Source: Actinomycetota bacterium (GTDB lineage Bacteria; Actinomycetota; Humimicrobiia; Humimicrobiales; Humimicrobiaceae). Taken from it: 14,996 nucleotides of DNA. This document shows positions 1 to 7,823 of the stretch, piece after piece. A model generated the notes under the pieces. It worked only from the letters and a program-made list of their open reading frames with translations. It was not told the DNA's origin and did no database searches. A program made the position numbers and the translations under genes. The DNA lies in contig JAMDDL010000139.1 in the NCBI GenBank assembly GCA_023488645.1, positions 1 to 14,996 on the forward strand, in the 5' to 3' direction. How positions within the stretch are numbered: the first letter of the stretch is position 1; each line of letters starts with the position of its first letter.

Positions 1-675
1 AGTTTCAGGTATGAAAAAAGCAGGCAGTTTCATATTTCTGTTTTTATGGCAATTATAATAGTTATCATAATTCTGTCATTACTGACAATAAGGCAAAATA
101 ACGAAATGAAGGTAAAGGAAAATGTCTTAAAGGCTGTTTTAAATTCCAGCAAAAGTCCTGAGACTGCAAAAAATACAGATGATACTTTTACTGATAGTTC
201 ATTTGAGGAAAAACAAACACAGGAGACAACAGCCAAAAAAATAAAAGTTTATATTTGCGGTGAAATTAATAATGCAGGAGTTTATGAGTTAAGCGAAAAT
301 ACACGTATCGTTGATTTAATTGAAATAGCGGGAGGCGTTAAAGAAGATGCTTATCTTGATTCTATAAATCTTGCAGAAATTTTAATTGACAGCCAGAAAG
401 TGTATATTCCTTCAAAAAAAGAGGCTTCTGCTTTAAATATAAATAATGAGTTTGCAAATTCAGAAAGCCGAGTCTCGCAAGCAAGGATAATAAATATAAA
501 TCTTGCAGGTAAAAATGAGCTGGAATTATTGCCTGGAATTGGGCCTGAACTTGCACAAAGAATAATAGATTATAGAAACAGTAAAGGTTTTTTTAAAAGA
601 AAGGAAGACTTAAAAAATGTAACAGGAATCGGTGATAAAAAATTTAATGCAATAAAAGATCTTATAACAGTATGA
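1..675 (+). CDS. comEA: ComEA-like DNA-binding competence protein (5' end outside window)
   Basis: Membrane-anchored protein that binds incoming double-stranded DNA on the outer face of the membrane and hands it to the ComEC channel. The first in-window ATG is at 46, but the frame is open to the left edge and no Shine-Dalgarno precedes 46. The 15 upstream codons are basic (RYEKSR), as expected just before a membrane anchor, so the real start is probably outside the window. Numbering from the ATG at 46: a membrane segment at about 1-15 (isoleucine-rich), a low-complexity acidic linker, an SLBB domain at about 66-120 (VYICGEINNAGVY), and two helix-hairpin-helix DNA-binding motifs at about 147-209 (LPGIGPELAQRI and VTGIGDKKF). 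The stop overlaps the comEC start by four bases (ATGA, 672-675), so translation is probably coupled. The family is clear; natural competence is not shown by this gene alone. Confidence 0.92.
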   Translation, partial: SFRYEKSRQFHISVFMAIIIVIIILSLLTIRQNNEMKVKENVLKAVLNSSKSPETAKNTDDTFTDSSFEEKQTQETTAKKIKVYICGEINNAGVYELSENTRIVDLIEIAGGVKEDAYLDSINLAEILIDSQKVYIPSKKEASALNINNEFANSESRVSQARIININLAGKNELELLPGIGPELAQRIIDYRNSKGFFKRKEDLKNVTGIGDKKFNAIKDLITV

Positions 676-2264
676 AATTTTGTTATTTTTACTGGGCAGT
701 ATCTGTAACATCCGGCATTCTTATGTTTAAATTATTGGTATTGAGAAACTACAATATCAGATTTATTCATATTATTTTTCTTATATTAATTTCCTTCCTT
801 ATTATAATTATCAGTTTTATTTGTAAAAAAAATCTTTTAAACATAAAAAAGTTAAATACATTTTTTTTAATTCTTACATTTACGCTTTTTTTCATAATTA
901 GTTTTACTATTTCAAACCTTAATTTTTTAAAAACTAATGGGTTTGGCAACCTGATGTTAAATAATAAGAGTATTTTTAAAGATGAAAAGACTGAATTAAT
1001 TGCCAGCGGCAGAATAATAAGCTCTCCTTTTAAAAAATTTAATAAAACTTATTTTAATTTTAAGATAAATCAGTTAAAAATTGTTCAAAAAGAAACAGGC
1101 AATTTTGAAGAATTAAATAACTGCGGCAACGTCTTTATATGTTTTAAAAATAAAAATGATTATGAATTTCATTTAAGTGATTTTATTCTTATTAGTTTAA
1201 CAGGGATGCGGTCTTATACAAATAAAGAAGGCGGTAAGTCATATACCTTTGAATCTGAGCGGATAATTTCTGTTAAAAATAATGGATATAAATCTTATCC
1301 TTATATTCTTAAGAGCAAGATATCTGATTGTCTCTATCGCCTTTATAATAATAATTTAGTTAAAACAAACTCAAGTATAGCTTCGGCATTAATACTGGGA
1401 AATCAGGAAGAAATTCCACAAAAAGTTTCGGAAAGTTTTAAGAAAAGCGGAATTTATCATCTGCTTGCTATTTCAGGACTTCATATTTTCATAATAACAG
1501 GTTTTATTTATTTTATTTTTAAAAAAATAAGCTTTTTTTCAGGCAAAAAAAATTTTTATATCTTTTATTTTATAATCATATTTCTGATATTTTATAATTT
1601 TATCGTTGGCGAGAAAGCCAGCATGTTAAGATCTTCAATAATGTTTTGCCTTGTGCTTTTTGCAGAAAATCTTCATAAGGATTTTATTCAGTCAAATATA
1701 TTTTTTCTAACATATATTATTGTACTTTTATTAAATCCGGATTATTTAACCAATCCGGGTTTTATTTTATCATTTGCTTCTGTCGGGGCAATAATTTTTA
1801 TCAATCCCGTAATAAAAAAACTGCTTAATTATTTTTTAAAGATTAAAAGTTTGTCAGAGAATTATTTTGTAAAAACAATTATTACAGGAGTTTCAATAAA
1901 CATATTTATTTTTCCTGTTCTTTCTTATTATTTCGAAGGATTTTCATTGATTTCAATAATTGCAAATCTTTGTGTTTCCCCTGTATTTTATATTTTACTG
2001 CTAGATCTTTTTATTTCTTCAATATCTGCAATTTTCTGGTTTCCAGCAGGTTCATTTTGCATTATTCCTGCAGGAATTTTAATTGATATTATTTTAAAAA
2101 TGTCAGATTTTTTTATTTCCCTTCCCGTAAGCTTTATAAATACCGATATATTTGGAAGTAAATTTATTATTCTGATTTATTACACAGGTTTAATAACAGC
2201 TTTAACTTTATTAAACTTCTTTATTATAAGGAAAACACGGTCAAAGGAAATTGTTTCCAATTGA
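672..2264 (+). CDS. comEC: ComEC/Rec2-type DNA uptake channel, short form without C-terminal nuclease domain
   Basis: Polytopic membrane protein that forms the channel for single-stranded DNA entry during transformation. Three membrane segments lie at about 3-24, 32-52 and 63-85. A soluble DUF4131/OB-like region follows at about 105-205. The competence domain (about 230-515) has the family motif ISGLH with a following glycine (near 257-268) and then many hydrophobic segments. At 530 residues it is shorter than the full-length form (about 750-800), and it ends just after the last membrane segment. The C-terminal metallo-beta-lactamase domain thought to degrade the non-transported strand is missing. 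The 219 bases before holA are too short to encode it in another frame. It overlaps comEA by four bases. Short ComEC proteins are known elsewhere, so it may be functional with a separate nuclease. Confidence 0.94.
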   Translation: MKFCYFYWAVSVTSGILMFKLLVLRNYNIRFIHIIFLILISFLIIIISFICKKNLLNIKKLNTFFLILTFTLFFIISFTISNLNFLKTNGFGNLMLNNKSIFKDEKTELIASGRIISSPFKKFNKTYFNFKINQLKIVQKETGNFEELNNCGNVFICFKNKNDYEFHLSDFILISLTGMRSYTNKEGGKSYTFESERIISVKNNGYKSYPYILKSKISDCLYRLYNNNLVKTNSSIASALILGNQEEIPQKVSESFKKSGIYHLLAISGLHIFIITGFIYFIFKKISFFSGKKNFYIFYFIIIFLIFYNFIVGEKASMLRSSIMFCLVLFAENLHKDFIQSNIFFLTYIIVLLLNPDYLTNPGFILSFASVGAIIFINPVIKKLLNYFLKIKSLSENYFVKTIITGVSINIFIFPVLSYYFEGFSLISIIANLCVSPVFYILLLDLFISSISAIFWFPAGSFCIIPAGILIDIILKMSDFFISLPVSFINTDIFGSKFIILIYYTGLITALTLLNFFIIRKTRSKEIVSN

Positions 2265-2483
2265 TTATACCCCCTTAAGATTAACTATGCTGCAGCAACA
2301 ATACTAACACGATAGGAGGATCAAGCATCATTTGAAAAAAGAACCTGAATGTATTTTTATTGCTTCATATAAAATGTTTTCCAAATATGATTGTTGTTTA
2401 AATTGAATTTGCTAGTTAAAATTAAAACAATATTAAATGTTTGCGTAAAAATTTAAAAATATAGATTCTAAATCAATTTATAT
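2265..2483. other. comEC-holA intergenic region with a possible 24-codon leader ORF
   Basis: No convincing gene. A strong Shine-Dalgarno-like AGGAGGA at 2314-2320 is followed by a TTG at 2332 that opens 24 codons (lysine-rich start, cysteine-containing end) with the stop at 2404-2406. This is stronger than anything before holA itself. It may be a small leader peptide, a decayed gene end or chance. A weak promoter-like pair, TTGCTA (2409-2414) and TATTAA (2431-2436), lies upstream of holA. No rho-independent terminator is visible after comEC. Confidence 0.3.
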
Positions 2484-3506
2484 ATGGCAGGATTTCTGGA
2501 AAATAAAAAAATTGAAGATTTGAAGGCAATTTATTTTATCGAAAGCAGAAGTGAAAGCATTATTGATGATAAAATAAGAGAAATAAAGTCTTATTTCAAA
2601 GATAAAATAGATACAGAAAATGATTTAAGGGTTTGTAATTTAACTGAATATGCAGATCAGAAAGATTTATATAATTTTTTAAATACGCCTTCATTCTTTT
2701 CAATGAAAAAAGTCATCATTGCAAAAAATTGTGAAAAGATTTCAAAAGATCTTTTGAAAGTAATATCTGATTTTTTTTCAGAAACACCAGATCCGCAGAA
2801 AAACATTGCCATTTTTTTAACTTCGGATGATTTCAGAAAAGCATCCATGTTTCATGATTTGACAAAAAAGTTTGGAGAAATCATAACTATAAGCAAACCT
2901 GCAAGTGAAAACCTGAAAAAACGCATACTTGAAAAAACTGAACTGGACGGAATAAAGATTACACCGGCAGCACTGGAATTATTTGTCGGAAACATAAACG
3001 GCGATATTAACCTGCTTGAAAACGAGTATGAAAAACTTTATTTATTCGTATGTTCCGACAGCACAAAAATTATAAATGAAGATATTGTAAAGAGGCTTAT
3101 AAATAGAAATATCACATTTACAATTTTTAATTTTGTAGATTATACAGGATATAAAAATTTTAAAAAGGCAGCAGAACTGATTCCAATGCTGGCTTCAGAT
3201 GATAAAGTTTTCGCCGGAGTAATAAAACAGTTATTTACAATGTTTAAGGGAATTATGTATGTAAAAGATACAAATAAAGGAAGGGCTGAAGCTAAAAGTT
3301 ATCTGGAAAAAAATATAAAGGCAAGCCCGTCTTTTATACAAAAAATAATTGATAAATACATTAAATTTGCAGGAAATTACACAATATGTGAAATAATAAA
3401 AATTATTGGAATTTTAAATGAATTTGATATAAGGAAAAGGAAAATAAATGAACCTTATATGAATTTTCTTTACAACCTTTTATCCAAAATCCAGTTTAAT
3501 TCATAA
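2484..3506 (+). CDS. holA: DNA polymerase III subunit delta
   Basis: Clamp-loader delta subunit: it opens the beta sliding clamp and works with the tau/gamma and delta-prime subunits to load it on primed DNA. The length, 340 residues, is normal for the family (about 320-350). The N-terminal part reads as the family pattern (YFIESRSESIIDDKI, then LNTPSFFSMKKVIIAKNCE near 65-85), followed by the helical lid (about 140-210, GNINGDINLLENEYEKL) and the C-terminal collar domain. The ATG at 2484 has no clear Shine-Dalgarno, but several genes here lack one. Its position after comEA-comEC and next to an opposite-strand rpsT is the widely conserved arrangement and supports the call. Confidence 0.92.
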   Translation: MAGFLENKKIEDLKAIYFIESRSESIIDDKIREIKSYFKDKIDTENDLRVCNLTEYADQKDLYNFLNTPSFFSMKKVIIAKNCEKISKDLLKVISDFFSETPDPQKNIAIFLTSDDFRKASMFHDLTKKFGEIITISKPASENLKKRILEKTELDGIKITPAALELFVGNINGDINLLENEYEKLYLFVCSDSTKIINEDIVKRLINRNITFTIFNFVDYTGYKNFKKAAELIPMLASDDKVFAGVIKQLFTMFKGIMYVKDTNKGRAEAKSYLEKNIKASPSFIQKIIDKYIKFAGNYTICEIIKIIGILNEFDIRKRKINEPYMNFLYNLLSKIQFNS

Positions 3507-3542
3507 TAATTAAATTCATATATCTTATTATATATCTGAATG

Positions 3543-3607
3543 AGCTGCCATTTTGTCTTTAAAAAATCTATTTTTCCTGACTTATTGAATTTAAAAGTCT
3601 GGCAGCT
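3543..3607 (-). promoter_or_regulatory. Inverted repeat across the end of rpsT
   Basis: AGCTGCCA (3543-3550) and TGGCAGCT (3600-3607) form a perfect 8-bp inverted repeat. It brackets the rpsT stop codon and most of the holA-rpsT convergent gap, with about 49 bases between the arms. In the rpsT transcript it could form a 3' stem protecting or ending the message. It is not a classic terminator because no T tract follows directly. Confidence 0.35.
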
Positions 3608-3840
3608 TTTGATTTTTTATTGGTTGCAAAGTTTTTTGAAACAGCATTCTTTTTGGCAGCCTTATCAAGGCTTTTAAAATATAAGCTTAAATCAGTTTTA
3701 GCTGCTTCGATGTTTTTACTTTCAATATTTTCTGCAAATTTCTTTTTATAGCTTTTTATTTTAGTTTTAAGGACTTTATTTTTAAGAGTCCTTTTAACTG
3801 CCTGCCTGTCTCTTTTTTCCTGTGATTTAATGTTTGGCAT
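3568..3840 (-). CDS. rpsT: 30S ribosomal protein S20
   Basis: Small basic primary-binding protein of the 30S subunit that contacts 16S rRNA. The product is 90 residues, typical for S20, and begins MPNIKSQEKRDRQ as the family does. It is lysine-rich and helical, with the conserved ALDKAAKK-like segment seen here as SLDKAAKKNAVSKN. The reading frame can be extended to a TTG at 3855, but that codon lies inside the GGAG of a good Shine-Dalgarno (minus strand, nine bases before the ATG), so the ATG at 3840 is the start. It is convergent with holA and divergent from murJ, so it is transcribed alone. The Shine-Dalgarno can pair with an upstream repeat, described separately. Confidence 0.96.
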   Translation of the reverse strand: MPNIKSQEKRDRQAVKRTLKNKVLKTKIKSYKKKFAENIESKNIEAAKTDLSLYFKSLDKAAKKNAVSKNFATNKKSKAARLLNSISQEK

Positions 3841-3844
3841 AAAT

Positions 3845-3888
3845 AATAACTCCAATATTTATTATTTGTTTTTAAACGAGGAGTTATT
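3845..3888 (-). promoter_or_regulatory. rpsT leader inverted repeat overlapping the Shine-Dalgarno
   Basis: On the minus strand AATAACTCC (3888-3880) and GGAGTTATT (3853-3845) are perfect 9-bp complements separated by 26 bases. The second arm contains the rpsT Shine-Dalgarno GGAG, so pairing would hide it. E. coli S20 is known to be controlled after transcription, which makes a translational switch plausible. It can work only if transcription starts upstream of 3888; the nearest promoter-like element would start inside the first arm. Confidence 0.4.
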
Positions 3889-3894
3889 TTAGCA
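3886..3894 (-). promoter_or_regulatory. Extended -10 promoter element upstream of rpsT
   Basis: Reading the minus strand, TGC directly precedes TAAAAT (3891-3886), an extended -10 element. No good -35 lies 16-18 bases away. The predicted start near 3879 gives a leader of about 40 bases. Confidence 0.4.
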
Positions 3895-3947
3895 TTTTTT
3901 TTAACAAATAAAAACATTTAATTGATTTAAAATATAAAAATTTAAAT

Positions 3948-3990
3948 GCTATAATTCATTTTTTATTAAAAAAACAAGTTATGCTAATAT
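3948..3990 (+). promoter_or_regulatory. Tandem extended -10 promoters upstream of murJ
   Basis: TATAAT at 3950-3955 is preceded by ATGC, giving an extended -10 (TGC then TATAAT). A second copy, TGC then TAATAT, lies at 3982-3990. Neither has a consensus -35. An 11-bp inverted repeat, AATTGATTTAA (3920-3930) and TTAAATCAATT (3990-4000), flanks the pair. It could be an operator or an AT-rich coincidence. Together these would drive murJ and, through the two-base gap, lepA. Confidence 0.45.
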
Positions 3991-4020
3991 TAAATCAATT
4001 TAATTTACAATATTTAAATA

Positions 4021-5589
4021 ATGCAGCCCAATACGGATTACAGAAAAAATATTTTCAATGCTACATTTTTAGTTATAATAATTACTTTGTTTTCAAAGAT
4101 TTCAGGACTTGTCAGAGATCAGATAATGGCAGGCTATTTTGGAATAAGCTATGAAACCGATGCTTTTACCTGGGCATATTTTATTCCAAATCTGTTTAGA
4201 GTGTTATTTGCAGAATCTATAATTATTGCGGCCTTCATACCTGTTTATACTTTGTATTTGAAGAAAGGCAACAGTGCGGAAGTCAATGATTTTGTCAGTT
4301 CAGTAACAAATATATTTATTTTGGTTTTCACAATTATTTCGGCATTTATATTTATTTTTTCAACTCCAATCGGAACACTGCTCTTAAAAATCTCCGGAAG
4401 CAATTTTGATATATCAAGCTTTTCTGCGATGAACAGGATTATGATTTTTTCTCTTGTAGTGATGAGCATATCCGGCCTTCTGACAAGTATTTTAAACAGT
4501 CATAACAAATTTACAGTTCCTGCTGCAGCTCCTTTTGTTATGAATGCAGTTTCCATTGTCTTTGTTGTGCTTCTTGCAAAAAATATCAGTATTGCAAGCA
4601 TGGCAATAGGTGTAATGGCAGGGTCGATACTTGAAGTCATTATTCAAATGCCTCAAATCAGGTCAACAAATTTAAAATATAAATTTAATATTAATTTTAA
4701 GAATAAAGCTGTAAGAGAAATTTTTGGTATGATGGTTCCCATAATGTTAAGTCTTGGAGCTGTGCAGATAAACAACGGCGTTGATAATTTTTTTGCTTTA
4801 AGTCTTGGACCGGGAAATACCACAGCTCTAAGCTTATCATGGAGAGTTGCAAACCTTCCTCTTGGATTATTTTCCGTAGCTATCATTACAGTTTTATACC
4901 CGCATATATCAAGACAGGCTGCTGATGAAAATCAAAAAGGTTTGAAAGAAAGCTTATCGCTCGGGTTGAGAGAAATAGGATATATGATGATACCGGCAAG
5001 TCTTGGCATCATAATTTTGGCAAATCCAATTATTAAAATTTTATTTGAACGATATCAGTTTACGTCAGCAGATACTGCAAAAGTATCAGGTATTCTTATT
5101 TTTCACAGTATAGGGCTTTTATTTTTCGGCATTTTAATGATTTTAAACAGAATATTTTATTCATTCAGAAATGTAAGAACACCTTTGAAAGTTGCAATTG
5201 CTTCAATCGGTGTCAATTTCCTTCTTGACTGGATTCTTATAAAATTTTTAAATGTTGGCGGTGTTGCCCTGTCCACTTCAATTGTGGGAGCAATAAATGT
5301 CATTGTACTCCTTATAATATTAAGAAAAAAACTAAGATATCTTGGAGGCAGAAAAATTTTTCTTTCTTATTTGAAAATTATTGGTGCATCAGCAATCATG
5401 TGTGCAATAGTATATTATTTATGGAAATTTCTGGTTGCATACTTTTCGTCGGGAACTTTTATGTTATTATTGCTTCTTGCGATAACCATTATTACGGGGG
5501 GTGCAGTATATATTATTTTAACTTATTTATTTAAAATGGAAGAAGTAAAATTTGCTTCAGATACTTTAAAAAGCAGGTTTAAAAGTTAA
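4021..5589 (+). CDS. murJ: MurJ lipid II flippase
   Basis: Inner-membrane flippase of the MOP/MVF superfamily that moves undecaprenyl-linked peptidoglycan precursor (lipid II) to the outer face for wall synthesis. The length of 522 residues and about 14 hydrophobic segments fit MurJ. Family landmarks near the N-terminus are SKISGLVRDQIMAGYFG (about 25-41), TDAF (47-50) and NLFRVLFAESIIIAAFIPVY (57-76), which carry the arginines lining the central cavity. The ATG at 4021 lacks a clear Shine-Dalgarno but agrees with the usual family N-terminus. lepA starts two bases after its stop, so the two are probably co-transcribed. murJ between rpsT and lepA is not the order I know from Bacillus. Confidence 0.96.
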   Translation: MQPNTDYRKNIFNATFLVIIITLFSKISGLVRDQIMAGYFGISYETDAFTWAYFIPNLFRVLFAESIIIAAFIPVYTLYLKKGNSAEVNDFVSSVTNIFILVFTIISAFIFIFSTPIGTLLLKISGSNFDISSFSAMNRIMIFSLVVMSISGLLTSILNSHNKFTVPAAAPFVMNAVSIVFVVLLAKNISIASMAIGVMAGSILEVIIQMPQIRSTNLKYKFNINFKNKAVREIFGMMVPIMLSLGAVQINNGVDNFFALSLGPGNTTALSLSWRVANLPLGLFSVAIITVLYPHISRQAADENQKGLKESLSLGLREIGYMMIPASLGIIILANPIIKILFERYQFTSADTAKVSGILIFHSIGLLFFGILMILNRIFYSFRNVRTPLKVAIASIGVNFLLDWILIKFLNVGGVALSTSIVGAINVIVLLIILRKKLRYLGGRKIFLSYLKIIGASAIMCAIVYYLWKFLVAYFSSGTFMLLLLLAITIITGGAVYIILTYLFKMEEVKFASDTLKSRFKS

Positions 5590-5591
5590 AA

Positions 5592-7406
5592 ATGAACAAT
5601 CAGAAATATATCAGAAATTTTTCAATAATAGCGCATATTGATCACGGAAAATCCACTCTGGCTGACAGGATTCTTGAATATACTCATACCGTCAGTCCAA
5701 GAGAAATGTTTGATCAGTATCTGGACGATATGGAACTTGAAAGAGAAAGAGGCATCACAATTAAAGCACATTATGTAACCATATTGTATAAATCAAAAAA
5801 TGATGGAAGACAATATCAGTTTAATCTGATTGATACACCCGGGCATGTTGATTTTACTTATGAAGTTTCAAGAAGTCTTGCTGCATGTGAGGGAGCTCTT
5901 CTTGTTGTTGATGCAACCCAGGGAGTTCAGGCTCAAACTCTTGCAAATGTCTATCTTGCAATAGATAACAATCTTGAACTGATACCTGTAATAAATAAGA
6001 TAGATTTGAAAAGCGCAAGACCCGAGGAAGTTTCAGATGAATTAAATAAAATTTTGGGTATTGAAAAAAGTAAAATCCATAGGGTATCTGCAAAGACAGG
6101 GCAGGGCGTTGAAGAAGTTCTTGAAAGTATAATAAAAGAGATTCCCGCACCTGCCGGTGATGAAAATGCCCCTCTGCAGGTGCTCATATTTGATTCAAAA
6201 TATGACCCATACAGAGGAGTGGTTTCTCTTATAAAGGTCATAAATGGAAAAATTTCAAAAGGCATGAAGATAAAATTTATGCAGGAAAATTATGTTACGG
6301 AAGTTGAAGAAATTGGAATAATGGCACCAGGGATGATTTTAAAAAATGAACTTTCAACAGGAGAGGTAGGATATATTGTTTCAGGTATTAAGGAAGTTGA
6401 CAAAATAATTGTTGGAGATACAATTACTTCTTTTGTAAATCCTGCTAAAAAAAGCCTGCACGGCTATAAGAAACCAAAGCCAATGGTTTATTGCGGCCTT
6501 TATCCAATTGATGGTGATGATTACGAAAATTTAAGGGAAGCTTTAAAAAAACTGCAGCTTAATGATTCATCACTTATATTTACACCGGAAGTTTCAGTTG
6601 CTCTTGGTTCCGGTTTCAGGATGGGATTTCTTGGACTGCTCCATCTTGAAATTGTAAAGGAAAGACTGGAAAGGGAATATGGCTTAAGGCTTCTAACCAC
6701 TACCCCGAATGTTGCTTACAGGATAACAAAAACCAATGGTGAAGTAATTTTTTTAAAAAGTCCTGCTGATTATCCGGAGGAAGAAAAAATATTAACAATT
6801 GAAGAACCTTATGTTGCAGCAACCATTATTACTCCGAAGGAATATATCGGTGAGATTATGAAACTCTCAAACCAGAAAAGGGGAGTATATAAGGATATGC
6901 AGTATATTTCTACAGAGCGGGTTGAGTTAAAATATGAATTTCCATTATCGGAAATAATAGTAGACTTTTTTAACCTTTTGAAATCAATTTCTTCAGGATT
7001 TGCTTCTCTTGATTATGAATTTCTGGAATATTGCAGGTCGGAACTTGTAAAACTTGATATTCTTGTAGGTGGCAACAAGGTTGATGAGCTTGCAGTTATT
7101 GTTCATAAGGATAAGGCTTACTTCTTAGGCAGGGAGTTTGCAAGGAAATTAAAGCAGGAAATACCAAGACATATGTTTGAGATTCCGGTTCAGGCATCAA
7201 TAGGGAAAAGAATTATTGCCAGAGAAACAATTTCAGCTTACAGGAAGGATGTTACAGCAAAACTTTATGGTGGTGATGTAACCAGAAAAAACAAACTTCT
7301 TGATAAACAAAAAAAGGGTAAAAGAAAGATGAAAAAAATTGGTAAAGTTGAAATACCGGACGAAGCATTCATGAGTTTTTATAAGATTGAGCTTGAAAAG
7401 AAATAA
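5592..7406 (+). CDS. lepA: Elongation factor 4 (ribosomal back-translocase GTPase)
   Basis: Translational GTPase that acts on 70S ribosomes (back-translocation, rescue of stalled elongation, 30S biogenesis). At 604 residues it matches the family (about 600). GTPase motifs are intact: G1 AHIDHGKS (14-21), G2 RGITIK (53-58), G3 DTPGH (81-85), G4 NKID (135-138) and G5 SAK (166-168). The EF-G-like domains follow, then the LepA-specific C-terminal domain with the end pattern YGGDVTRKNKLLDKQKKGKRKMK, a hallmark of the family. It follows murJ by two bases with no visible Shine-Dalgarno, so coupling to murJ is likely. No strong terminator follows; only a weak GGAA-GCAT-TTCC dyad with an AT-rich tail at 7469-7490. 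Confidence 0.99.
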   Translation: MNNQKYIRNFSIIAHIDHGKSTLADRILEYTHTVSPREMFDQYLDDMELERERGITIKAHYVTILYKSKNDGRQYQFNLIDTPGHVDFTYEVSRSLAACEGALLVVDATQGVQAQTLANVYLAIDNNLELIPVINKIDLKSARPEEVSDELNKILGIEKSKIHRVSAKTGQGVEEVLESIIKEIPAPAGDENAPLQVLIFDSKYDPYRGVVSLIKVINGKISKGMKIKFMQENYVTEVEEIGIMAPGMILKNELSTGEVGYIVSGIKEVDKIIVGDTITSFVNPAKKSLHGYKKPKPMVYCGLYPIDGDDYENLREALKKLQLNDSSLIFTPEVSVALGSGFRMGFLGLLHLEIVKERLEREYGLRLLTTTPNVAYRITKTNGEVIFLKSPADYPEEEKILTIEEPYVAATIITPKEYIGEIMKLSNQKRGVYKDMQYISTERVELKYEFPLSEIIVDFFNLLKSISSGFASLDYEFLEYCRSELVKLDILVGGNKVDELAVIVHKDKAYFLGREFARKLKQEIPRHMFEIPVQASIGKRIIARETISAYRKDVTAKLYGGDVTRKNKLLDKQKKGKRKMKKIGKVEIPDEAFMSFYKIELEKK

Positions 7407-7823
7407 ATCCCTGAAAAGTCTGCCGGAATTATCAGTTTTATTAAACCGGAATTGGTAATTTTTATTGAGGAAGCATTTCCAATTTTATTATTGCAAACAA
7501 ATTATTGGATAAGGCTCGGTGTTGAGAAAACCGTATGAAGGCTGAGCGGGCAAGGTTCCTCTCTTAGAGAGGAGAGCGAAGCCTGAATCCGAGCAAGCTT
7601 TGACTCGCTGGGGCAAAGCTTGCGTGTTTTCGAAACATCCGGCCTGATCCTTGCAGCCTTACTTTTGTCCCTATTATGAAAAAGGAAATGCCAATTTTTA
7701 TTGAAAATATATGGATATTTTATACTTTTTTAACTTATAATAGAAATTCAGTTTTTTGCATTAACAAAGATTTATTTAATTCTTAATTTTAAAATTAAAA
7801 ACAATCGGAAGGAAAGGCAGGAA
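7407..7823. other. lepA-lipoprotein intergenic region (417 bases)
   Basis: No coding region is supported. The outer parts are AT-rich; the middle (about 7510-7661) is strikingly GC-rich and full of inverted repeats, annotated separately. The 12-mer AATTTTTATTGA occurs on both sides of that island (7457-7468 and 7693-7704), as does an 8-bp inverted repeat, GCATTTCC (7473-7480) with GGAAATGC (7684-7691). CCGGAATT is repeated at 7423-7430 and 7446-7453. A TATAAT at 7736-7741 may be the -10 for the lipoprotein gene, but no matching -35 is visible. Confidence 0.6.
7510..7661 (+). ncRNA. Candidate structured RNA of unknown class
   Basis: About 150 bases near 50% GC inside very AT-rich DNA. A closing helix pairs TAAGGCT (7510-7516) with AGCCTTA (7655-7661). 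Inside it lie CGGT/ACCG (7517-7520 with 7530-7533), GCAAGG/CCTTGC (7550-7555 with 7649-7654, directly against the closing helix on the 3' side), hairpin CCTCTC-TTA-GAGAGG (7558-7572), a perfect 10-bp hairpin GCAAGCTTTG/CAAAGCTTGC (7593-7602 with 7614-7623) and TGTTT-TCG-AAACA (7625-7637). A competing pairing GCTCGG/CCGAGC (7514-7519 with 7589-7594) is also possible. It does not match my recollection of cobalamin, THF, SAM, FMN, c-di-GMP, T-box, SRP, 6S, RNase P or tmRNA motifs. The strand is assumed; it could equally be a short non-autonomous mobile element. Confidence 0.45.

Noticed and set aside
30..236. Minus-strand ORF opposite comEA and similar long opposite-strand ORFs (for example in lepA, fhs, pduS)
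   Set aside because: They lie antisense to clearly recognisable genes, have no family resemblance and no ribosome-binding site; they are frame shadows.
3841..3855. Upstream TTG start for S20 giving five extra residues
   Set aside because: The TTG is part of the GGAG-containing ribosome-binding site, and the S20 family begins at the MPNIKS methionine.
3920..4000. Terminal inverted repeats of an insertion sequence around the murJ promoter (11-bp inverted repeat)
   Set aside because: No transposase or target duplication; the repeat is pure AT except one G/C and lies in promoter DNA.
7510..7661. Cobalamin or c-di-GMP riboswitch, tRNA, SRP RNA or group II intron domain in the GC-rich island
   Set aside because: None of the conserved core words of those RNAs that I remember are present; short resemblances (CCGTATGAAGG, GGCAAAGC) are not followed by the rest of the motif.
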